From Fischerella sp. CENA71 (GTDB lineage Bacteria; Cyanobacteriota; Cyanobacteriia; Cyanobacteriales; Nostocaceae), in assembly GCA_024239075.1 (NCBI GenBank), contig JANBVI010000076.1, forward strand, positions 62,001 through 126,000: DNA of 64,000 nucleotides, in the 5' to 3' direction. The translations under genes and the position numbers were made by a program. Below are positions 1-7,419 of this stretch, one piece after another. The number at the start of each line of letters is the position of its first letter. Position 1 is the stretch's first letter. A model generated the notes under the pieces. That model was not told the origin of the DNA. It did not search any database and worked only from the letters and a program-made list of their open reading frames with translations.

Positions 1-512
1 ACCAAGATCCCGAAGCAGGGCCTTACAGTTGTCCTTTTGATGATGAAGGTACTCCGACTGAACCTTTGGTATTTATCCAAAACGGAGAATTACAAAATTT
101 TTACTGCGATCGCACCACCGCTAGTCAACTTAATAGTTTTTCCACTGGTAATGGTTTTCGACCAAGTTTAGGTAGTTATCCCACCCCTGGCTTATTTAAT
201 TTCCTCATCCAACCTGGTTCAGGATCACTACCAGAATTAATTGAATTACTCAATGACGGTTTAATTGTAGATCAAATATTGGGTAGTGGAAGCGGAATTT
301 CTGGTGATTTTTCTATCAACGTAGATTTAGGCTATCGTGTCCAAAATGGTGAAGTTATAGGACGTGTAAAAGATACGATGGTGGCAGGTAATGTTTATAC
401 TGCACTCAAACAAATAACTCAACTAGGCGACGACGCTGATTGGAATGGTTCGTGTTATACCCCTTCTCTCATTGTGGAAGGACTATCTGTAACTGGTAGA
501 AATCACTGGTAA
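1..512 (+). CDS. TldD/PmbA-family metalloprotease, TldE/PmbA-like C-terminus (5' end outside window)
   Basis: The reading frame is open from base 3 and ends with TAA at 510-512, so only about 169 C-terminal residues are present. The tail carries a GDFSINVDLGYRVQNGEVIG segment, followed by VKDTMVAGNVYTALKQI and a final PSLIVEGLSVTG. This matches the conserved end of TldD/PmbA proteins, where a Gly-Asp-Phe-Ser turn and an 'xNGEixgxV...iaGN' stretch close the C-terminal domain. TldD and TldE normally form a heterodimeric peptidase of the cytoplasm. The catalytic HExxH sits in TldD and is not in this fragment, so the TldD versus TldE assignment rests on overall resemblance. It converges with the histidine kinase gene. 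Confidence 0.72.
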   Translation, partial: QDPEAGPYSCPFDDEGTPTEPLVFIQNGELQNFYCDRTTASQLNSFSTGNGFRPSLGSYPTPGLFNFLIQPGSGSLPELIELLNDGLIVDQILGSGSGISGDFSINVDLGYRVQNGEVIGRVKDTMVAGNVYTALKQITQLGDDADWNGSCYTPSLIVEGLSVTGRNHW

Positions 513-577
513 TTGGTCATTTGTTGTCATTTGTCATTGCATTGGTTATTCTCCCTTGTCCCCTTGTCCCCGTTTCT
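513..577. repeat. heptamer short tandem repeats (STRR)
   Basis: Degenerate 7-bp units of the GTCATTT type are followed by CCCTTGT units, between the convergent protease and histidine kinase genes. Confidence 0.6.
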
Positions 578-589
578 CGCTCTCCATTA

Positions 590-1876
590 CTACTTCTTAA
601 GTGTAAAAAAGAATGTAGTACCCACGCCTAACTCTGATTCTACCCAAACTTCTCCGCCATACATTTCTACAATTTTTTTAACTATGGCTAATCCAATACC
701 AGTACTCTCTAAGTTTTTGTTATCAGATAGTTTTTGAAATATTTTAAATATGCGCTCAAAATGCTCTTTTTCAATACCAGGACCATTGTCTTTAACACTA
801 ATTTGCCAATACCCATTCTTTTCAGTACAAGCGATTGTAATCTTGCCCTGGGGTTTATCAATGAATTTAATAGCATTACTCAATAAATTTTGAAAAACTT
901 GTTCTATACGAGTTTTTTCACCAGAAACTATAGGTAATTCATTAGTTATATTTATTTGAATGTTTTCTATTGGTTCAAGTAATTCAGTTACTTCTGTGAC
1001 GACATCATTTAAATTTACTTGCCTGATTTCTTCTTTAATGCGTCCAATTCGTGAGTATTGTAATATTGCATCAATTAAACTATATATTTTTTTAACTCTA
1101 GCAATTAGCAAATTAATTAATTGCTTTCCTTCATCGTCCAACTTGTCTGCATAATCAGATACTAACCATTCTGATAATGAGCTAATTCCCCTGAGTGGTG
1201 CTTTTAAATCATGGGAGACTATATAGGCAAAATCGTTTAATTCTTGATTAGTACTTTCTAATTCTTTTAATAACAATGCCATTTTTTCTTGAGACTGCTG
1301 ACGTTGAATCACTTCTTGCTGGAGTAATTCATTCGTTTTGGCAAGTTCTGCTGTGCGCTGTTCCACTAATTCTTCTAAATTTTCTTTGTATTCGCGTAAC
1401 TCTTGTTCTACTCGTTTACGTTCTATAATTTCTATTTGTAAAGCGTTATTTGCTGTTTCTAGTTGCGCTGGGCTAGGCAGAGCTAGTGCTTGAGGTACTA
1501 AAGGTATTAAGGTTAAAGCAGTATAAAAAGAAACTATAGCCGTGATAGCTTTAATACCGCCTGATAACCAATAGTCAGGATGCCACAGCGTCCATACTTC
1601 CATAATATGGGTAGTGCCACAAGAGATAATAAAAGCTCCAAACAAGAAAAAAACATTCTTGAATGGCACATCTTCTCTTTTACGGACAAAATAAATCAGC
1701 GTCAGTGGAATTGAGTAATAAGACAGGGCAATGAACGAATCTGCTAAGATATGTAGCCATAGTAACTGCGGCATCCATAGGTAACAATGACCATGTGGGA
1801 TAAAATTTCCGCTATAAAAAAAGCTACTCACAAAATCCACAATCAAATCTCCGATACATTTGAATTTCAGTACCAT
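590..1876 (-). CDS. ethylene-receptor-like sensor histidine kinase
   Basis: This 428-residue protein has an ETR1-type membrane sensor domain (about residues 28-130, three hydrophobic segments), a coiled coil (about 140-210) and a histidine kinase core. The sensor contains HGHCYLW, LHILADSFIALSYYSIP (Asp46) and FGAFIISCGTTHIMEVW. Cys86 and His90 occupy the spacing of the Cu(I) ligands Cys65/His69 of plant ETR1. The kinase has an H-box SHDLKAPLRG with His222, an N-box NLLSNAIKF, a G1 box DNGPGIEKEHFERIF and a G2 box STGIGLAIVKKIVEMYGG. No receiver domain is attached and no response regulator lies beside it. By analogy with Synechocystis SynEtr1, it could bind ethylene and signal by phosphotransfer. 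The start at 1876 has no clear Shine-Dalgarno sequence. Confidence 0.88.
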   Translation of the reverse strand: MVLKFKCIGDLIVDFVSSFFYSGNFIPHGHCYLWMPQLLWLHILADSFIALSYYSIPLTLIYFVRKREDVPFKNVFFLFGAFIISCGTTHIMEVWTLWHPDYWLSGGIKAITAIVSFYTALTLIPLVPQALALPSPAQLETANNALQIEIIERKRVEQELREYKENLEELVEQRTAELAKTNELLQQEVIQRQQSQEKMALLLKELESTNQELNDFAYIVSHDLKAPLRGISSLSEWLVSDYADKLDDEGKQLINLLIARVKKIYSLIDAILQYSRIGRIKEEIRQVNLNDVVTEVTELLEPIENIQINITNELPIVSGEKTRIEQVFQNLLSNAIKFIDKPQGKITIACTEKNGYWQISVKDNGPGIEKEHFERIFKIFQKLSDNKNLESTGIGLAIVKKIVEMYGGEVWVESELGVGTTFFFTLKK

Positions 1877-1984
1877 ATAAAAAGTGATAGCTCATCTATT
1901 TTAGGAAACATTTTTTGTCAAAATAAACAAGTTAATGTGAAAAAATATATTTCGCATAATGACTGTTTGGGTTAGTGGTTAGTA

Positions 1985-2052
1985 GTAATTGATAACCCTT
2001 AACCCTTGACCTTTGACCCTTGACTATTAATTATTGACTAATGACTATTGAC
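1985..2052. repeat. heptamer STRR running into the pcrA start
   Basis: Degenerate 7-bp units (CCCTTGA, then ATTGACT) run through the intergenic space and continue over the pcrA ATG at 2041, so the first four or five codons are repeat-derived. Confidence 0.65.
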
Positions 2053-4377
2053 TTTCTCAGTCACCTTAACGTCAGTCAACGCCGCGCCGTTGAACACTTT
2101 TGTGGCCCTTTGCTAGTTGTTGCTGGTGCAGGTTCGGGTAAAACACGAGCGCTGACTTATCGCATTGCTAATCTGATTTTGCAACATCGTGTCGATCCTG
2201 AAAATATCCTAGCAGTGACTTTCACTAACAAAGCTGCACGGGAAATGAAAGACCGGATTCAGAAGTTATTTGCTGAACAGTTGGCGATCGCAGAATTTGG
2301 TGAACGTTTTGATCTACTGCCAGAATACGATCAAGTCAAGTTAAAATCGCGAGTTTGGCGCACTTATGTCAAAGATTTGTGGTGCGGTACTTTCCACAGT
2401 TTATTTTCTCGGATTCTCCGCTTTGATATCGAAAAATATCAAGATGAAAAAGGGCGACGTTGGAATCGTAATTTTTCTATTTTTGATGAATCCGACGCCC
2501 AGAGTCTAGTAAAAGAAATCGTTACAAAACAATTAAACCTGGACGATAAAAAATTTGAACCGCGTTCAGTACGCTACGCCATTAGTAATGCCAAAAATAA
2601 AGGTTTATCACCTCAGGATTTTGAGAGAGAACAGCCAAATTATCGGGGAAGAGTAATATCTGAAGTTTACAGTAAATATCAAGACAGACTGGCAGAAAAT
2701 AATGCGCTCGATTTTGATGATTTGATTCTTGTACCTGTAAAATTATTTCAGCAAAACGAACAGGTATTAGGTTATTGGCATCGCAAATTTCACCATATAT
2801 TAGTAGATGAATATCAAGACACTAATCGGACTCAATATGATTTGATTCGGTTATTGGTTACGCATGGTGAGACAAATAAAAATAATTGGGATTGGAGCGA
2901 TCGCTCAGTTTTTGTTGTCGGTGATGCTGACCAATCGATCTATTCTTTTAGAATGGCTGACTTTACGATTTTGCTAGAGTTTCAGCAAGACTTTGGCGAT
3001 GGTTTGCCGGATGATGACACCAGGACAATGGTAAAATTAGAAGAGAATTATCGCTCCTGTGAAAATATTCTCCAAGCTGCGAACGAACTGATAGAAAATA
3101 ATACCCAACGCATTGATAAAATTCTTCGCGCCACCAGAGGCGCAGGCGAACAGATTTATTTTTTCAAAGCTGACGATGAAATCGCCGAAGCCGAATTTGT
3201 GATCAATCAAATTCGCAATTTAGAAAGAGAAAACCCAGAATTAGATTGGGGAAGCTTTGCGATTCTTTATCGTACTAATGCTCAATCTCGCCCCTTTGAG
3301 GATCTTTTAGTCCGCGCCCAAATTCCCTACACTGTTGTTGGCGGTTTAAAGTTTTATGACCGCAAAGAAATTAAAGATGTACTCGCCTATTTAAGAGCGA
3401 TCGCTAACCCCGCTGACACACTCAGTTTATTACGAGTAATTAACACTCCTCGCCGGGGAATCGGTAAAGCGACGATAGATAACTTAGTCGGTGCTGCTCA
3501 ACAATTAGGCACAACTTTGTGGGAAATACTGAGCGACGAAACATCAGTTAATACTTTAGCTGGACGTTCTGCAAAATCTGTCAATAACTTCGCAGCCATG
3601 ATTAGTCGTTGGCAAGCAGAACTAGCAAACATGCCAGCCTCAGATATTTTACAAGGTATATTAGAAGACTCTGGTTATGTACAAGACTTGATGAACCAGG
3701 GAACAGACGAAGCAGAAGACAGAGTCGAAAACGTCCAGGAATTATTAAACGCCGTACTGCAATTTCAAGAAGAAAACGAAGAAGTTTCCTTGGGAGATTT
3801 CCTCGCCAGTGCAGCTTTGAGTTCCGATTTAGATAATCTCAAAGAAGGACAAAAAGCCGTTTCCTTGATGACTCTCCACGCATCCAAAGGCTTAGAGTTT
3901 CCTGTGGTGTATATGGTGGGGTTAGAACAGGGGCTATTTCCTAACTACCGTTCGATGAACGATCCCTCAGCTTTGGAAGAAGAACGCCGTTTGTGTTACG
4001 TGGGGATTACTCGCGCCCAAGAAAGATTATTTATTTCCCACGCGCGGGAACGTCGTCTTTATGGTAGTCGAGAACCAGCAGTGCGATCGCAATTCCTCGA
4101 CGAATTACCCGAAGAATTATTAGTTACTCATCGTCCTGGTAGAGTTGCTTACACAAAAGCAGCTAGTGGGAGTGTGCCACAACGAGGAAGTAAAGCCAAA
4201 CAAAGCATTGTAGAAAATTGGCAAGTAGGCGATCGCGTCCTACACAAAATCTTTGGTGAAGGTGAAATTACACACGTATTTGGTTCAGATAAAAAAGTTT
4301 CTGTAGCAATTAAATTTGATCACCTTGGTCAAAAAATTATCGATCCTCAAGTTGCACAGTTGCAACGAATGGATTAG
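2041..4377 (+). CDS. pcrA: UvrD/PcrA-type ATP-dependent 3'-5' DNA helicase
   Basis: A 778-residue superfamily 1 helicase, the usual PcrA length. The N-terminus reads LNVSQRRAV (Q-motif), then the Walker A motif VAGAGSGKT near residue 30 and FTNKAAREMKDRI (motif Ia). Further on are LVDEYQDTNRTQY (motif II), VVGDADQSIYSFR (motif III), TLHASKGLEFPVVYMVGLEQG (motif V) and EEERRLCYVGITRAQERL (motif VI). The tail, RVLHKIFGEGEITHVFG, matches the small Tudor-like domain ending PcrA. It would unwind DNA in repair and in clearing replication conflicts. The start ATG lies in a heptamer repeat and lacks a good Shine-Dalgarno sequence. The sequence MTIDFLSHLN aligns with known N-termini, so the start is credible. 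Confidence 0.95.
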   Translation: MTIDFLSHLNVSQRRAVEHFCGPLLVVAGAGSGKTRALTYRIANLILQHRVDPENILAVTFTNKAAREMKDRIQKLFAEQLAIAEFGERFDLLPEYDQVKLKSRVWRTYVKDLWCGTFHSLFSRILRFDIEKYQDEKGRRWNRNFSIFDESDAQSLVKEIVTKQLNLDDKKFEPRSVRYAISNAKNKGLSPQDFEREQPNYRGRVISEVYSKYQDRLAENNALDFDDLILVPVKLFQQNEQVLGYWHRKFHHILVDEYQDTNRTQYDLIRLLVTHGETNKNNWDWSDRSVFVVGDADQSIYSFRMADFTILLEFQQDFGDGLPDDDTRTMVKLEENYRSCENILQAANELIENNTQRIDKILRATRGAGEQIYFFKADDEIAEAEFVINQIRNLERENPELDWGSFAILYRTNAQSRPFEDLLVRAQIPYTVVGGLKFYDRKEIKDVLAYLRAIANPADTLSLLRVINTPRRGIGKATIDNLVGAAQQLGTTLWEILSDETSVNTLAGRSAKSVNNFAAMISRWQAELANMPASDILQGILEDSGYVQDLMNQGTDEAEDRVENVQELLNAVLQFQEENEEVSLGDFLASAALSSDLDNLKEGQKAVSLMTLHASKGLEFPVVYMVGLEQGLFPNYRSMNDPSALEEERRLCYVGITRAQERLFISHARERRLYGSREPAVRSQFLDELPEELLVTHRPGRVAYTKAASGSVPQRGSKAKQSIVENWQVGDRVLHKIFGEGEITHVFGSDKKVSVAIKFDHLGQKIIDPQVAQLQRMD

Positions 4378-4383
4378 CGAGTT

Positions 4384-4486
4384 ATACCAATTTGAAAAAA
4401 GAATTCGACAAATAGACCATCTGTAGAGACGCGATTAATCGCGTCTTTAGCCAAGGATGTGTTGGAATCATGAATTGAATTGGTAT
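4384..4486. mobile_element. 103-bp MITE-like element with GTAGAGACGC palindromic core
   Basis: Terminal inverted repeats ATACCAATT (4384-4392) and AATTGGTAT (4478-4486) bracket a central hairpin at 4423-4446, GTAGAGACGCGATTAATCGC followed by GTCT. A second element of exactly 103 bp with the same design lies at 52167-52269. No transposase is encoded, so any movement would need help in trans. The hairpin may also act as the 3' end of pcrA mRNA. Confidence 0.7.
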
Positions 4487-4796
4487 TAGAGAGAGTAAAT
4501 TACTGAAACGAGAAAGTATTTAAATTAAATGAAAAAACAAACTGCGGTTTGCTTATTGATTGACTTAATTTATTTTCCTGATGCAGTAATCAGTTATGGT
4601 GATCGTGAGGACAGGCGATCGCCAAGCATAACAAAATCAATTCTCTAAAATCCTGCTATAAATCAATCTCTGCTTCCTATGTATGTGCTTCCCTCTTCGG
4701 ATAATCTACCTTATGGGAACGCCTAAGAGCAGTATTATTAATAGATTGATTCTGTTATAAAAAAGATTTTGTGAATATTAATTATTATAAAAAGAC
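4487..4796. other. intergenic region without a convincing gene
   Basis: AT-rich space between the convergent pcrA and NACHT genes. A 39-codon frame (4529-4648) starting MKKQTAVCLLIDLIYFPD has no Shine-Dalgarno sequence and no recognised similarity. No clear terminator was seen. Confidence 0.5.
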
Positions 4797-6977
4797 TCAC
4801 ATCTTTGCAAAGTGTTCCTGCAATAAATCGTGAATAAAATGATAGCGTCCACCAACTTGTTGAATTAATTTTAGCTTATCTGCATAACTAAGGAAATAAG
4901 CATAATTCCAAGGAATTGAACCGTTGCGCCATAGGATTAGGCGTAAGGCAAAGTGTTGAATAACAGGAATACCAGCAAAAATAATACCGAAGAATAACCC
5001 AAAACTAAGCCCTGTTATTATAATCTTAGACTGAGAAACAGTAATACCTTGATCATACAAAAACGATGTCATAAATAACATAGAAATTGGCAAGAAAATA
5101 ATCGCAACAATAACAGTGTATTTAGCTGATTCTTTAATGCCTTGATTAGGATAACTGTTTATTTTTAATTTATTAATCTTAGGTAAAATAATTCTTTTGT
5201 TTAAATAAGAGCTATTAATAACCTTATCTAATGAGATATTTATTATTCCTAAATCTATCTTGTTAATCTGCTTAATAATTATTTGAAAACATCGGCAAAC
5301 AACAACTCCAATAATTAATCCAACACTTAACTTAAAAATCAAACTAATAGTTATAGCAACAATAAATCCAATAATTACTCCAACAATATCGAATGAAAGT
5401 TCTAAGTTATTATTGGGTTGGATCTCATCAGAAAAGCTAAAAAATAGTCCACTAATTACTCCAATTACTAGTCCACTAATTGACCCAGTTACTAGTCCGC
5501 TAATTAACCCAATCATCAATCCACTAATTATTCCAACTATCAACCTATACAGTTTTCTGTGTCCATTATTTTTTAAATGATCAGGCTGAATTTTCTCAAT
5601 AAAAAAATCTTTTCTATTTTGACAAGACAAATTTTCTGCTAACCACTTCAACCATTTTTTAGTATATTCATCTTTCCAATGATTATGTTTGTTTTCTGAT
5701 TTTTTACTTTCCAAACATTTTTTAATATAAGCATCAAATAAATCTTTACGACGTTCATTTTGGTAAGCTTGCGGTTGATTTCTAGGATTTAGATATTTAT
5801 TTTGAGGTAAACCTCCTAGATAAGCAATTGGAATGAGATGTAAAAACAGTGGTGTCTTTGCTAATTCTCCTAAACCATTGGGATCATTTTGAATAAGTTG
5901 CCAAATCTTCCACCATTCAGAGTTGCGTCCCATGACTTGCCGCAAGTAGTCTTTAATTTGATCTGCTTTGAGTGGCTGTAAAAAAATTGTTCCGCGCAAC
6001 TGTCCCAACTTGACTCCACATTCGTCATACTCTTCTTCACGACAGCAGACAGCCAAAGGTAAATTATATTTTTCTTTAAGGAACTCGTTAATTTGTTCAA
6101 TACACTTCTCTTGACCGGATAACCCTAATTCATCTAAACCATCTAGCAATGGTATTAGTTGACTTTTCTCCAACCACTGACTACTAATTTTTTCTGGTAC
6201 ATTGTAGCGGGACTTGAGATCAGCTATTAGCCAATTACCTATTGTCTGTTTATCATCCCAGCTAGAAAGTTCAAATAGCATTGGAATAGGTTTGTTAGGA
6301 TCATCTTTAGCATTTTTAATTAAACTTTGTGCTAGCTCCAGCAGTAGTGTGGTTTTTCCTGAACCTGGTGCGCCTAAAATCATCAATCTTTCATCAGCTT
6401 CTTCTTCAAAAGTCTCAATGATTGGCTGCCCAGGATCTAGAAATGTGTTTCGCCTGTTAAGCAGAGTCAACAAGCGTTGCGGTTGGATAAATTGATTGGA
6501 TTGAGATAGATAATTGTCATTTAGGGTAAGTTGATTTTGTGATCGTCTTTCTTGCGAAACTTGAATAATTTTGTCATGGTGCAGCGAGTCACGTAGTCTT
6601 TGTTTTACATAACTTTCCATCACCCTCAATAATGCTTGTCGCCAATCATCCGAAGTTTTTTCAAGATTATAATCATGCCTGGTTCTGAACAAATATAGTA
6701 CTGTTACCAGTGAGAAGCTGTAGCCAATGCTCAAAGTCCACAATACTTTCTGTATCCAGTCAGTATTTGGTTGATTTGTTGCGGTACTGGATAAAACGCC
6801 GACATATAATGTTAGTACTGCGCTTACCACTGCTAGCCCAATAACTAATAAATTTTCCGATACAGGCTTTTTCTTGTCAAATGCATTAGTTAGTAGCGCC
6901 CCAACAACAGTAAGGATGGCGAGCAGTAAAGATAATAATATTTTGATTTGTTCTGGTGTCATAGTTATAGAAATCAA
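4797..6977 (-). CDS. membrane-anchored NACHT-domain NTPase (STAND family)
   Basis: The 726-residue protein starts with three predicted membrane helices (about 12-31, 43-63, 78-98), then a linker and a NACHT NTPase. Walker A is GAPGSGKTT (202-210) and Walker B is LIPLLDGLDEL (274-284). CCREEEYDE (sensor 1) and LAKTPLFLHLI follow. After about residue 475 come more membrane segments, beginning with Gly-spaced tetrapeptides (GIIS, GLMI, GLIS, GLVT, GSIS, GLVI, GVIS). The end, WNYAYFLSYADKLKLIQQVGGRY and FIHDLLQEHFA, is typical of cyanobacterial NACHT proteins. NACHT proteins are nucleotide switches and several bacterial ones defend against phage. No trigger or partner is evident here. It stands alone, convergent with pcrA. 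Confidence 0.88.
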   Translation of the reverse strand: MISITMTPEQIKILLSLLLAILTVVGALLTNAFDKKKPVSENLLVIGLAVVSAVLTLYVGVLSSTATNQPNTDWIQKVLWTLSIGYSFSLVTVLYLFRTRHDYNLEKTSDDWRQALLRVMESYVKQRLRDSLHHDKIIQVSQERRSQNQLTLNDNYLSQSNQFIQPQRLLTLLNRRNTFLDPGQPIIETFEEEADERLMILGAPGSGKTTLLLELAQSLIKNAKDDPNKPIPMLFELSSWDDKQTIGNWLIADLKSRYNVPEKISSQWLEKSQLIPLLDGLDELGLSGQEKCIEQINEFLKEKYNLPLAVCCREEEYDECGVKLGQLRGTIFLQPLKADQIKDYLRQVMGRNSEWWKIWQLIQNDPNGLGELAKTPLFLHLIPIAYLGGLPQNKYLNPRNQPQAYQNERRKDLFDAYIKKCLESKKSENKHNHWKDEYTKKWLKWLAENLSCQNRKDFFIEKIQPDHLKNNGHRKLYRLIVGIISGLMIGLISGLVTGSISGLVIGVISGLFFSFSDEIQPNNNLELSFDIVGVIIGFIVAITISLIFKLSVGLIIGVVVCRCFQIIIKQINKIDLGIINISLDKVINSSYLNKRIILPKINKLKINSYPNQGIKESAKYTVIVAIIFLPISMLFMTSFLYDQGITVSQSKIIITGLSFGLFFGIIFAGIPVIQHFALRLILWRNGSIPWNYAYFLSYADKLKLIQQVGGRYHFIHDLLQEHFAKM

Positions 6978-7419
6978 ATGTTGATGGCTAGAGAAAAGTC
7001 TTAATTGCCACTTAAGTCACATCGCCATTGACTAGCTATGTATTAGAAAAACAAAATCTATGCCTAGACACTCTAAAATAGCCAGAGCATCTCAAAAGAA
7101 TCTCTAAATCAATTCTCATCTTTAATTAAATTCAAAATTATTCAGTCAATTCCAGAATTATGACTCAACCTTTCTTTCTCGTTGGTGTTCTATACTGTGG
7201 GAAATCAATGTATATCTATAAGGAACATTACTTGAATCTTGCTAAGTATACTGAGAAAGAAACCTTTGTATAGCAAGCTTCTAGCCAGCTTGTTTTTTCA
7301 AAAATTAAATAGGAGTCCTATATCAGCATCTTGGTAATTTAATAATCTTTACCCTCTAACCGATTCACAACTTTCACTGATAAACTTGAAATTTCCGCCT
7401 TGCCAAATAATCAGCGCCT
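6978..7419. other. intergenic region between divergent NACHT and smc genes
   Basis: Should hold promoters for both genes, but I cannot place them confidently. A 37-codon frame at 7160-7273 (MTQPFFLVGVLYCGKS) is unsupported. No repeat or RNA structure stands out. Confidence 0.45.
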
